The notes under the pieces are model-generated. The model did no database searches. It had not been told where the DNA came from and worked only from the letters and a program-made list of their open reading frames with translations. The translations under genes were made by a program, and so were the position numbers. Of a DNA stretch of 64,000 nt, positions 17,897-26,464 are shown piece after piece. How positions within the stretch are numbered: the first letter of the stretch is position 1; every line of letters begins with the position of its first letter. Source of the stretch: Eubacterium ramulus ATCC 29099 (GTDB lineage Bacteria; Bacillota; Clostridia; Lachnospirales; Lachnospiraceae); the NCBI RefSeq assembly GCF_000469345.1, contig NZ_KI271077.1, positions 1 to 64,000 of the forward strand. Direction: 5' to 3'.

Positions 17897-18060
17897 GACT
17901 TTACAGTAAAGTTATTATAAATATATTTCTTTCAGCAAAAAGGGCAAGAATTTTTATTTGTTAGGTGGATATGTTATCGCCTACATTTTTTAGGTTGTAA
18001 AATTATAAAAAGTAGTAAGTGATGTAGATAAAGAAATGATATAGTATATAGATAGTTGAA

Positions 18061-19541
18061 ATGAAAAAGAAAAGGGAAAACAAAGTTGAAATGGAGAAGA
18101 ATACGAAAAGAGTAGCAGTAATTGGGGCTGGTCCAGCAGGATTAACGGTTGCTTATGAATTGCTGAAAAGATCCAGTGAATTTGATATAACCATTTTTGA
18201 AAAGGAAAAAGTAGTAGGTGGTTTATCAAAAACGGTATCTTTTGCCGGAAATAGAGTGGACATTGGAGGACATCGGTATTTTACAAAGGACAAAAAATAT
18301 TGGAGATTTGGAAATCTGTCATGTCAAAAAATAATGACTGTTTTCTTAAAGTAGTGAGAAAATCACATATTTTATATCATGATTGTGTATTTCAATATCC
18401 AATAAAAATTGATAAGCAATGTGTAAAACAATTTGGTTTAATTAAGGGAATGCATGTAATTAATAGTTTTTTGTATTCCCATTTTACCAGAAAAGATGTT
18501 GTGACCTTGGAGGATTACTATATAAAACAGTTTGGTAAAAAGTTGTATGATTTATTTTTTAAAGATTACACATATAAGGTTTGGGGAATCAATGCGAAAG
18601 AAATGTCTGCTGATTGGGGGCGCCAGAGAGTCCAAGAAATATCATTGAAGACAATTTTACATAAAAAATTATTTAGAAAAGAGAGCGCAAAAAAATATCG
18701 GTCACTGATAGATGAATTTTATTATCCGCGTATGGGAGCTGGCTTGCTATGGGAAAATATGGCTAATTGCATCAATGATATGGGTGGAAAAATAAAAGCA
18801 AATACAGTAGTACAGTCCATTTTCATAGATAATAAGAAATACGTATTGACATTAGAACAGAATGAAAATAAATGGAAAGATGTTTATGATATTGTGATTT
18901 CATCTATGCCATTAAATGAACTTATTTTTTCAATGAAAGATGTTGACGAGCCAGTAAGCAGTGTTGCAAAAGAATTGTGTTATCGTAATATGATTGTTGT
19001 TGCGTTTGAAATTACGCCGCAGCAGGCAGGAGATACATTACTAAATAATAGCGAAGATTGTTGGTTGTATATTCAGGATAATACTGTGAAAGCTGGTAGA
19101 ATACAGATTTTGAATAATTGGTCCAAAGATATGGTGAAAAATGAGAAGAACTATGTAGTTGAAATAGAGTATTTTTGTGATTTAGGAGATGCATTGTGGA
19201 ATTTGGAAGAGGAACAGATGAAACGATTGGCTTTCAGTGAAATGGTGCAACTGAAAATTATTAGAAAAGATACGCAAATTGTACATGGCCTTGTTCAAAA
19301 AATTGATAAAGCGTATCCAATTTATTCATCTGGATATTATGAAGTTGAAAAAATTCAGAAATGGATTAATGGACATGCTAATTTGTTTTGTATTGGTCGG
19401 AATGGACAACACCATTATAATAATATGGATCATTCAATGCAAACGGCATTAAATGTGGCTGATTATTTATTAGGAGAATCTATAGATAAGGAGCAAATCT
19501 GGAATGTCAATATGGATTCAAAATATCAAGAAGAAATTTAA
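18061..19541 (+). pseudogene. FAD/NAD(P)-dependent oxidoreductase interrupted by a frameshift
   Basis: Two frames together encode one protein of about 490 residues. The first part (18061 to about 18297) has the dinucleotide fold [18 protein letters not shown], the [14 protein letters not shown] loop and [13 protein letters not shown]. The homology continues in the -1 frame from about 18294 ([27 protein letters not shown]) to the end at 19541, which carries the C-terminal FAD segment FCIGRNGQHHYNNMDHSM. The break coincides with an A6 run (18292-18297); a seventh A would restore the frame. The family is related to protoporphyrinogen-oxidase and UDP-galactopyranose-mutase-like flavoproteins and is often found with polysaccharide genes. 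It may be a true pseudogene, a sequencing error, or read through by slippage. Confidence 0.8.
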
Positions 19542-19554
19542 ATCTGGAAAAAAG

Positions 19555-20937
19555 ATGCGAATGCAAGAAAATAGCACACAAAAAGTAGTCAAGCCTGTTT
19601 TTGAAATTACTATCTTTGTAATCATAATGATAGGTCAATTAATTTATTGGGGAGCCTTTTTTCCTGGTGGATTTAACTTAGATGCATATGGACAATGGGA
19701 TCAGGTTCATGGCTTAATGAAATTGAATAACTGGCATCCAGTATTTACAACATTGTGTTATTGGGTAATAACTAGAATATGGGATAACTTTGCGTTTTGT
19801 ATTTTTGTTCAATTACTTATTTTTTCTGTTTCAGTAACAGTTTTATTGTATCAGCTGTATATAGTAAACGTACCTAAAATAATAATTATTGTGATAGCAT
19901 TTTGCATAGCAATCAATCCGGGGATTAGCATGAATAATGTTTGCTTGTATAAAGATGTACCATTTACAATTGTAGTGATCTGGTTGTGTATTGTGACAAT
20001 AAAAATATATTTGACAAAAGGTGATTGGCTGAAGCAACAAAGAAATTGTCTGTTATTATGGATTTTATTATTGGCTATGATGCTAATAAGACATAATGGG
20101 ATATTTTTTGTGATTCCATTTTTGTTGACTATATTTTTTGTATACTCTAAAGCAATGAAGCAGGGGATTATTTTAGCGGTTTGCCTGGTAGTTAGCATAT
20201 TGATAATAGAGGAACCGGTATTTCAAGCAACAGGAGTTGAAAAACATGATAATGTTGTAGGAGAAATGGTTGGTATACCAATGGCTATTTTAGCAAATTC
20301 TTATGTGAATGATTATGAAAATACACCTAATGATGTAAAAGAATATTTAGAAAGCATTGCTGATCGGAGTGAGTGGCAAAGCCGTTATATTATAGGGGAA
20401 TGGGATTCCTGTAAATGGGAATTTGGCGGAATTGACTTGTTGAAGGGTGAAAAATTAAACGATATATTACGTATGACAAAAGAAACGATTATTAATTCGC
20501 CGAAAACATCGTTTCAGGCATTTAAGGAAGCAACACGAGTTGTATGGCAGGTAGTAGGAAAAGCGAATTGGAATACATGGGTATATATTGAAGATAATGA
20601 TTATGGGATTCAATCAAATCATTTGGGAGTATGCGAAGCTATAGTAAATTTTATATTGAAAGGGAGTAATACTTTAGTAGGGACAACTTTTTGCTGGAAT
20701 ATTGGAACAGTGGTAGTTACATATCTTTTAGTAGGTATCTATACAATAAAAAAGCGATTGTGGGAAGGATTGTGTTTTTTAATACCATCATTAGTATATG
20801 ACTTATGTACGGCGCTTTTGTTATGTGGATCAAGTCATAGATATTTTTATTTTAATGGAGTGTTAGTGCTTCCAGTCATAGCTGTTATTTTCTGTATAGT
20901 TAAAAAGTCAACTGTTTCAAATGAAAGAAAAGTATAA
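19555..20937 (+). CDS. Multi-pass membrane protein, DUF6020-like (GT-C-type fold)
   Basis: 460 residues from ATG 19555 (GGAAAAAAG just upstream); the frame extends back to ATG 19504 inside the preceding gene. About ten hydrophobic segments. The first external loop carries GAFFPGGFNLDAYGQWDQ and NNWHPVFTTL, matching the PG...D...Q...HP pattern of DUF6020 and polytopic GT-C glycosyltransferase-like proteins, where an early-loop Asp is catalytic. Later, MLIRHNGIFF is the other pattern I associate with the group. Likely transfers or handles lipid-linked sugars in the envelope. It lies 13 bases after the flavoprotein gene and probably belongs to the same operon. A+T-rich codon use suggests acquisition. 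Confidence 0.65.
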   Translation: MRMQENSTQKVVKPVFEITIFVIIMIGQLIYWGAFFPGGFNLDAYGQWDQVHGLMKLNNWHPVFTTLCYWVITRIWDNFAFCIFVQLLIFSVSVTVLLYQLYIVNVPKIIIIVIAFCIAINPGISMNNVCLYKDVPFTIVVIWLCIVTIKIYLTKGDWLKQQRNCLLLWILLLAMMLIRHNGIFFVIPFLLTIFFVYSKAMKQGIILAVCLVVSILIIEEPVFQATGVEKHDNVVGEMVGIPMAILANSYVNDYENTPNDVKEYLESIADRSEWQSRYIIGEWDSCKWEFGGIDLLKGEKLNDILRMTKETIINSPKTSFQAFKEATRVVWQVVGKANWNTWVYIEDNDYGIQSNHLGVCEAIVNFILKGSNTLVGTTFCWNIGTVVVTYLLVGIYTIKKRLWEGLCFLIPSLVYDLCTALLLCGSSHRYFYFNGVLVLPVIAVIFCIVKKSTVSNERKV

Positions 20938-20943
20938 ATGAAA

Positions 20944-20972
20944 TTGAGATTAAAAGTTTAGTATGATATAAT
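20944..20972 (+). promoter_or_regulatory. Extended -10 promoter of the Hxs operon
   Basis: TTGAGA (20944-20949), 17-base spacer, TATAAT (20967-20972) with TG one base before the -10 (20964-20965). It starts seven bases after the previous stop and predicts a leader of about 40 bases before hxsD. The genes down to 28444 have no terminator between them that I can see. Confidence 0.8.
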
Positions 20973-21018
20973 CAAAAATGATGATAACTATAATAATTTG
21001 TAGAATGGATACACAACA

Positions 21019-21381
21019 ATGAACAAGTTAAAATTTAATAAGGAATTATATTCCAAAACAGCTTTGATAAAGGCTGCCTATAATTTTACGGATAAAGCAT
21101 ATGTGCATTTAGATTCAGATGATAAATATTATTATGTTACACTTGATATGAAAGAAAGTGGAAAAGAAGAAATATCTGAACATGAATTTGAAAATGAGAT
21201 GCTGGCACAGAGTGTTCGACATGAAATTTATAATCAGACCAAAAATATTAGAGAACTTTTACTGGCGAGAGCTATGGCGACAAGTGTTGTTATGGGTCAG
21301 GATGCATTGGAAGAAATCCCGGAAAACGATACCTTTTGTGAAGATGAAATATTGAAGGATTGGTTTGCAGATAATGATTGA
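21019..21381 (+). CDS. hxsD: His-Xaa-Ser system protein HxsD
   Basis: A 120-residue cytosolic protein. It shows the HxsD pattern: FNKELYS at the start, KAAYNFTDKAYVHL, a strand YYYVTLDM, then EFENEMLAQSVRHEI, which aligns with the family's LLNDYxLRE motif, and IRELLLARAM. A charged tail follows. HxsD is the small partner always found with HxsB and HxsC; its role is unknown, perhaps presenting the substrate peptide to the radical SAM enzymes. First gene behind the operon promoter; its Shine-Dalgarno is weak. It overlaps the next small gene by eight bases. Confidence 0.82.
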   Translation: MNKLKFNKELYSKTALIKAAYNFTDKAYVHLDSDDKYYYVTLDMKESGKEEISEHEFENEMLAQSVRHEIYNQTKNIRELLLARAMATSVVMGQDALEEIPENDTFCEDEILKDWFADND

Positions 21382-21574
21382 GTTAGCGTTAAATACAGAA
21401 ATATATTCAGAAGATAAGATCAATCAGGTTCAAACTGTTTATCGAGAATATGCAATAATAACAAAAAAGCTGGTCGATCAATATTGGATTTTGAAATTTG
21501 ATAACTGTCGGTATGATGAATCACTTACGATAAAAGAATTTGAAAATTATTTGATTGGATTAGAAAATTTATAA
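21374..21574 (+). CDS. Short HxsD-like paralogue
   Basis: 66 residues from ATG 21374. Its N-terminal part aligns with HxsD by eye: LNTEIYSEDKI against FNKELYSKTAL, a central VYREYAIITKKL against AYNFTDKAYVHL, YWILKF against YYYVTL, and KEFENYLIGL against HEFENEMLAQ. The stop comes where HxsD has its LLNDYxLRE-like helix, so it has the strand part but not the C-terminal helix. The start overlaps the end of hxsD and the stop is two bases before the peptidase gene, so it is translated as part of the operon. It may be a natural half-HxsD, giving one partner for each radical SAM enzyme, or a decayed duplicate. Confidence 0.65.
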   Translation: MIELALNTEIYSEDKINQVQTVYREYAIITKKLVDQYWILKFDNCRYDESLTIKEFENYLIGLENL

Positions 21575-21576
21575 AT

Positions 21577-22602
21577 ATGATTGTAGTAGAAATTTTATAC
21601 ATAGCAGTACTTGCAATATTCAGTATTATTACTGTCAGAAGTGATCTGAAAGATGGAATGGTATATAATAAAACGATTTTGAAATTTGGTATAATAGCTA
21701 TTGTTTTAGACCTACTGTATTATTCTTTGTTTTGCAGAGATTTATTTATTGCGTTTGCTTTTAATTTACTGATTGTAAGCGGGATAAGCATTTTTCTGTT
21801 TTATACACATTCCTTTGCTGGTGGTGATTGCAAACTGGCGATCATTTTGGCAATGTTGTTCCCGGCCCGGTTTTATTTAAAATATGGAGACAGTTGTTAT
21901 ACGTTGTTGTTTGCAATTGGAATTGCCGTATTTTTAGGATACCTTTATTTGCTTGGGGCATCCATATATGAGTTGATAAGAAAAAATAATCAGTTTACAA
22001 GAGGATATATACAGGGATACTTAATATCTTTTATGAAATCTTTTGTAACAGCAATGATTTATATCAGTGCGGTTAACTTAATTGCGTTATTATTTGGATT
22101 ATATAATTATAGCCTTATGATATGGGTAATTCGTATTGTGTGCATAGTTACATCCTGGATGATTGGCAAAAATAGTTTTTTCAGAAAATGGTATATGATT
22201 ACTGGTATTGTTGCGGTAGATGTAGGATTAAGCATATGGCTTGGTGTAATACCGATTTCCATTAATCCGGAAAATTATATACTTGTATTTGTGTTATTGC
22301 TTTGTCAGATGACAATTCGAACAAATTTGTATAAAGACATAGAATTAGAAAATCTGAAAAAAGGAATGATTCTGACCACAGCTTCTTCTGTTTTGATGCA
22401 GGGATCCAGAGTGCGTGGATTACCTGGTGTGTCATCAGAAGATTTGCGAAACAGGTTGACAGAGACGGAGATAGACAGTATCAAAAGATGGGCATCAGGA
22501 AGAAGTGTGACAAGGATTTCTATTGTTAAGAAAATACCGTTTGCATTTTTTTTGGTGATTGGATTCTGGTTATATCTTGCTGCATGGGGGTATTTGCGAT
22601 GA
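21577..22602 (+). CDS. Prepilin-peptidase-type membrane aspartyl protease (A24-like)
   Basis: 341 residues with about six to eight transmembrane helices and a C-terminal hydrophobic anchor. Two candidate catalytic aspartates are visible: Asp23 in TVRSDLKDGMVYNK just after the first helix, and Asp84 in SFAGGDCKLA, the GxGD-type motif. Spacing of about 61 residues is like archaeal preflagellin peptidases. There is no N-terminal methyltransferase domain as in PilD. A soluble stretch (about 265-320, including VRGLPGVSSEDLRNRL) precedes the last helix. There are no pilin genes here; it is stop-start overlapped with hxsC, so its likely substrate is a protein of this operon, HxsA or the MORN protein. 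That substrate assignment is inference. Confidence 0.72.
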   Translation: MIVVEILYIAVLAIFSIITVRSDLKDGMVYNKTILKFGIIAIVLDLLYYSLFCRDLFIAFAFNLLIVSGISIFLFYTHSFAGGDCKLAIILAMLFPARFYLKYGDSCYTLLFAIGIAVFLGYLYLLGASIYELIRKNNQFTRGYIQGYLISFMKSFVTAMIYISAVNLIALLFGLYNYSLMIWVIRIVCIVTSWMIGKNSFFRKWYMITGIVAVDVGLSIWLGVIPISINPENYILVFVLLLCQMTIRTNLYKDIELENLKKGMILTTASSVLMQGSRVRGLPGVSSEDLRNRLTETEIDSIKRWASGRSVTRISIVKKIPFAFFLVIGFWLYLAAWGYLR

Positions 22603-23705
22603 AATGGAAGATAGATGATTATGATGGTGAATACAGGGTTGTTTCTTTAGCACTTAACAGCATCGTAAAGTCTGATCTGGAAAAAAAAGAAGATGGAATG
22701 CTCTGGGTGGATGGAGATGAGGTTTTCTTATATCCTGAAAAGAGAAAGCAGATGGTTTCAAATGATACTCTTACTTACCTGAAACAGAGAAATAATTATG
22801 ACGTTTTTGAAATATGGCAAGATGGACGGATCGTGTTACAGTTTGACGTGCAGTCAATCGACAATTATTTTTTTGTTACAGGAAAATGTAATTCGAATTG
22901 CATTATGTGTCCTTCTCCGGAGATATCCAGAAGAAAAGGGCAGAACACGGATGTGACGTCTTTGATCAAACTTGCACAGCACGTTCCGACAAATGTTTCT
23001 CATATTACGATTACTGGCGGGGAACCATTTTTGATTGGAGAATCTATTTTTGACTTTCTGGAATTTCTGAAACGAAAATTTGAGAAAACAGAATTCTTGT
23101 TTTTGACAAATGGAAGAATTTTTTCCGTCAAAAAATATGTGGATCTATTTCGTGAGACAGCACCGGTAAATTCTATTGTGGCGATTCCAATTCATGGATC
23201 AAAATCGGAAATACATGATGCGATTACCTGTGCTGAAAATAGTCTGATTCAGACGAAGCAGGGCATAAAGAATCTTCTGAAGATAGGTACAAGAGTTGAA
23301 ATAAGACTTGTAGTATGTAAACTGAATGCAGAAGATATTGTAAATATTACAGACATGATAGTGAATGAGTTCCCGCAGATCGAGTATGTCAGCATACTTG
23401 CGATGGAGATGACGGGAAATGCTTATGTTAACTGGAAAAAAGTATGGATTCCATATAGGAAGGCATTTCAGCTCATTGAGAAGGCAGTGGATCATTTGAT
23501 AAAATCCGGGATTACGGTGAAATTATATAATTTTCCATTATGTACGGTAGAATCAAATTACTGGACATTGTGTGAAAAGAGTATTTCACCGGAAAAAATC
23601 AGATATATCGAAACTTGTGATATGTGCAGCATGAAAAATGCATGTGGAGGTTTGTTTGCCGGAACTGTAAAATTAGAGAAAGATGATTTAAAAGCAATAA
23701 GATGA
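22599..23705 (+). CDS. hxsC: His-Xaa-Ser system radical SAM maturase HxsC
   Basis: 368 residues. The radical SAM cluster motif is CNSNCIMC with cysteines at about 97, 101 and 104, followed by the SAM-binding ITITGGEPF strand. A late cluster of cysteines (FPLCTVESNYWTLC, CDMCSMKNACGG) resembles the twitch or SPASM region that holds an auxiliary Fe-S cluster. I start at ATG 22599, which overlaps the upstream stop as ATGA and is preceded by GGGGGT; the longer frame from 22584 is less likely. HxsC is one of two maturases of the Hxs system; the modification it makes on the His-Xaa-Ser protein is not known to me. Confidence 0.85.
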   Translation: MKWKIDDYDGEYRVVSLALNSIVKSDLEKKEDGMLWVDGDEVFLYPEKRKQMVSNDTLTYLKQRNNYDVFEIWQDGRIVLQFDVQSIDNYFFVTGKCNSNCIMCPSPEISRRKGQNTDVTSLIKLAQHVPTNVSHITITGGEPFLIGESIFDFLEFLKRKFEKTEFLFLTNGRIFSVKKYVDLFRETAPVNSIVAIPIHGSKSEIHDAITCAENSLIQTKQGIKNLLKIGTRVEIRLVVCKLNAEDIVNITDMIVNEFPQIEYVSILAMEMTGNAYVNWKKVWIPYRKAFQLIEKAVDHLIKSGITVKLYNFPLCTVESNYWTLCEKSISPEKIRYIETCDMCSMKNACGGLFAGTVKLEKDDLKAIR

Positions 23706-25093
23706 AGTTGAATTATTTTAATTTTAAAAAGATGGAAAATCAGATCATGATGACAAATGATTTTGGAAATTTTTTGTTTGTCAGTGAATCTGAGTTTAAA
23801 GATATATTACATGGGAAGATAGAACCGAATTCTGATATAGAGAAGAAACTGCTGGATCACAAAATGATTTACCGGGAATCAGATCTTGAGTTTTCATCCA
23901 CTTATATGTATGATATCAGATCATTAAAGCAGCATGTAAATATGGCGACTTCATTGCATATATTCGTGGTAACGACAGCATGTAATATGAATTGTGTATA
24001 TTGTCAGGCAAATAACGGTAAAAAATGTTCTGACCTATATATGACAGCAGATATTGCGAAAAAGGCAGTAGATATTGCACTGGAATCACCGACCAGATAT
24101 CTGACTTTTGAATTTCAGGGTGGAGAGCCATTACTAAATTTTGATATTGTGAAATATATCGTGGAGTATACGGAAGAAAAAAATGAATCTCATGTGATTA
24201 ACTTTAATATAGTGACCAATCTGACTCTTTTTACTGAAGAGATGATTGAGTTTTTTAAAGAACACAAATTTGGGATTTCTACATCTTTGGATGGACCTGA
24301 AATTTTACATAATAAGAACCGTGCATTTAGAAATGGACAGGGGACATATGCAAAAGTGGTTGAGTCTCTTCAAAAATTGCGGGCAGCAGGACTTTATGTT
24401 GGTGCGATAGAGACAACTACAAGAGAGAGTTTATTGTATCCGAAAGAATTGGCGCGAACATATGCAAAACTTGGATTTGAAAGTATTTTTGTCCGCCCTT
24501 TGACACCGCTTGGGAAAGCAACTGTTAATTGGGAAGAGATTGGTTATACACCCGAAGAATTCATAAAATTTTATAAATCAGTAATGATGGAACTGATACA
24601 GATTAATTTGGAAGGAAGTTATATTAAGGAAGACCATACAGCAATTTTGTTAAACAGAATCTGCGGAGACTTTGTGAATTATATGGAACTAAGATCTCCT
24701 TGTGGAGCAGGAATTGGTCAGTTGGCCTATTATGCGGATGGCAATATTTTTACATGTGATGAAGGACGAATGTTATATGAAATGGGGGATGCGACATTTT
24801 GTCTGGGAAATGTATTTGAAAGTAATTATCAGAATGTGATCAATAATGGTGTTTGCAGAACTGTATGTGCATCAAGCATGCTAGAAACTTTACCATCATG
24901 TTGTGACTGCGTATATCAGCCATATTGTGGAACTTGTCCAGTAGTAAATTATGCAGGAAGTGCTGATGTAATTGAAAAAAGTCCACGAGGATATCGTTGT
25001 AAAATTTATACAGGAATTTTGGATTTTATTTTTGAACAGTTCCTTAAAGATGAGAAAATCATAATGAATGTTTTTGATAAGTGGAGATGTTAG
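23702..25093 (+). CDS. hxsB: His-Xaa-Ser system radical SAM maturase HxsB
   Basis: 463 residues. An N-terminal region (about 1-60, with MTNDFGNFLFVSESEF) is typical of HxsB. The radical SAM motif CNMNCVYC has cysteines at about 94, 98 and 101; FEFQGGEPLLNFDIV binds SAM. The C-terminal SPASM region has CGAGIGQLAYYADGNIFTCDEGRM, then CRTVC, CCDC, YCGTC and a final Cys near RCKIYTG, enough ligands for two auxiliary 4Fe-4S clusters, as in anaerobic sulfatase and peptide maturases. It overlaps hxsC by ATGA, so the two enzymes are made together. Cytosolic; acts on the peptide before export. Confidence 0.88.
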   Translation: MKLNYFNFKKMENQIMMTNDFGNFLFVSESEFKDILHGKIEPNSDIEKKLLDHKMIYRESDLEFSSTYMYDIRSLKQHVNMATSLHIFVVTTACNMNCVYCQANNGKKCSDLYMTADIAKKAVDIALESPTRYLTFEFQGGEPLLNFDIVKYIVEYTEEKNESHVINFNIVTNLTLFTEEMIEFFKEHKFGISTSLDGPEILHNKNRAFRNGQGTYAKVVESLQKLRAAGLYVGAIETTTRESLLYPKELARTYAKLGFESIFVRPLTPLGKATVNWEEIGYTPEEFIKFYKSVMMELIQINLEGSYIKEDHTAILLNRICGDFVNYMELRSPCGAGIGQLAYYADGNIFTCDEGRMLYEMGDATFCLGNVFESNYQNVINNGVCRTVCASSMLETLPSCCDCVYQPYCGTCPVVNYAGSADVIEKSPRGYRCKIYTGILDFIFEQFLKDEKIIMNVFDKWRC

Positions 25094-25095
25094 AA

Positions 25096-26463
25096 ATGAC
25101 GGATGATAATCAGACAAACGGAGTAACTGAGAAAGAAATCAGAGAATTAGAGAAAAATAATTTGAATAGGAATAAGGTTTCTGCGGAAAAGATTTATATT
25201 TCTACAAGCAAAAAACAAAAACGTCGGATTCGATTATTATTAGTCCTGTTGTTTGTGATAGAATTTTGTGCCGCGTTGTATTTTTCTGGAGAAATCGCAG
25301 TACTGGATTTTAATAACCGAATTGTAAAAGAATTGCAAATGCAGCAATTTGGAAAAATTGAGCTTTCAACAGGAACTTATACTGGCGAAACAGATTTTGG
25401 AAATTTTAATGGTCAGGGTATATTTTCTTTCATAACAGGAGCTGTTTATTCCGGTGAATGGAAAGACAATCAGATAGCTGGTCAAGGTATTCTGGAAGTT
25501 CCGGATGAAGGAACATATGAGGGAGCGTTTCAGAACGGCAAAAAAGAGGGTGAAGGAACTTTTACCTGGAAAGATGGTTCGACTTATCAGGGAGTCTGGA
25601 AAAAGGATCAGATGAATGGTAAAGGTGTGTTCAAGAATCATGATGGCACATGTTACACCGGAGAATTTGTCAAAAATGAATTCATTAATGGTAAAGTGAC
25701 GTTTAAAAATGCTTCCGGAGAGTATGCATTAACTTATAAAGACGGAAGTATAGCTGAAGCAGATATTGTGTTTGCAGATAGAACCACGTATACAGGTGGG
25801 TGTAAGCAATTTGGAATTGATGGCAGCGGAACGATGATATTTCCTAATAAAGATCAGTTTACCGGAGCGTTTACGAATGGAAAAAGATCTGGGAAAGGTA
25901 CATATCAATGGAATTCCGGCGATTCTTATGATGGAGAATGGGATAAAGACAAAATGTCCGGATCCGGTAAGTATACGTATGCGGATGGCAGTTATGCAGA
26001 GGGAACATTTGACGATAATGTGTTTTTGAGTGGAACCTACTATTTGAAGAATGATTTTGGAACCTATTCTTTTGAGATAAAGAATGGTTCTGCTGTAACA
26101 GTAGAGATGACGCTGGAAGATGGAACGAAGTATAGTGGAAAAATGAGTGATGGAAAGTTGAATGGAGAAGCTCAGATCACTTATAGCAACGGAGATAAGT
26201 ATAGCGGAACAATCAGTGATGGAAAGAAATCAGGTCAGGGAACCTATAATTGGAAAAGTGGTGCCACATATACTGGTTCATGGGACAACGATAAAATGAA
26301 TGGAGAGGGGACTTATGCATACTCAGATCAGGAGAACGGGTTGAAATTGACAGGTACATTTGCGGATGGAGCTCCTTCCGGGCAATGTACATATTATGTA
26401 TCAGCAACAGAGTATTATGTTACGGACTGGTCAAATGGAAAATGTGTAAAGGTGTATGAATAA
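25096..26463 (+). CDS. Membrane-anchored MORN-repeat protein of the Hxs operon
   Basis: 455 residues from ATG 25096 (GGAG about ten bases upstream; GTG 25081 would add five). A basic cytosolic N-terminus of about 40 residues precedes one transmembrane helix (LLLVLLFVIEFCAALYF), so the remaining 390 residues lie outside. They consist of about 13 MORN-type repeats of 18-23 residues with the YxGxWxxxxxxGxGxYxW pattern: YSGEWKDNQIAGQGIL, YEGAFQNGKKEGEGTF, YDGEWDKDKMSGSGKY, YTGSWDNDKMNGEGTY and others. MORN repeats form elongated beta sheets that bind lipids, wall polymers or proteins. Position between HxsB and the His-Xaa-Ser substrate suggests a surface scaffold or receptor for modified HxsA; not proven. 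Confidence 0.85.
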   Translation: MTDDNQTNGVTEKEIRELEKNNLNRNKVSAEKIYISTSKKQKRRIRLLLVLLFVIEFCAALYFSGEIAVLDFNNRIVKELQMQQFGKIELSTGTYTGETDFGNFNGQGIFSFITGAVYSGEWKDNQIAGQGILEVPDEGTYEGAFQNGKKEGEGTFTWKDGSTYQGVWKKDQMNGKGVFKNHDGTCYTGEFVKNEFINGKVTFKNASGEYALTYKDGSIAEADIVFADRTTYTGGCKQFGIDGSGTMIFPNKDQFTGAFTNGKRSGKGTYQWNSGDSYDGEWDKDKMSGSGKYTYADGSYAEGTFDDNVFLSGTYYLKNDFGTYSFEIKNGSAVTVEMTLEDGTKYSGKMSDGKLNGEAQITYSNGDKYSGTISDGKKSGQGTYNWKSGATYTGSWDNDKMNGEGTYAYSDQENGLKLTGTFADGAPSGQCTYYVSATEYYVTDWSNGKCVKVYE

Positions 26464-26464
26464 A

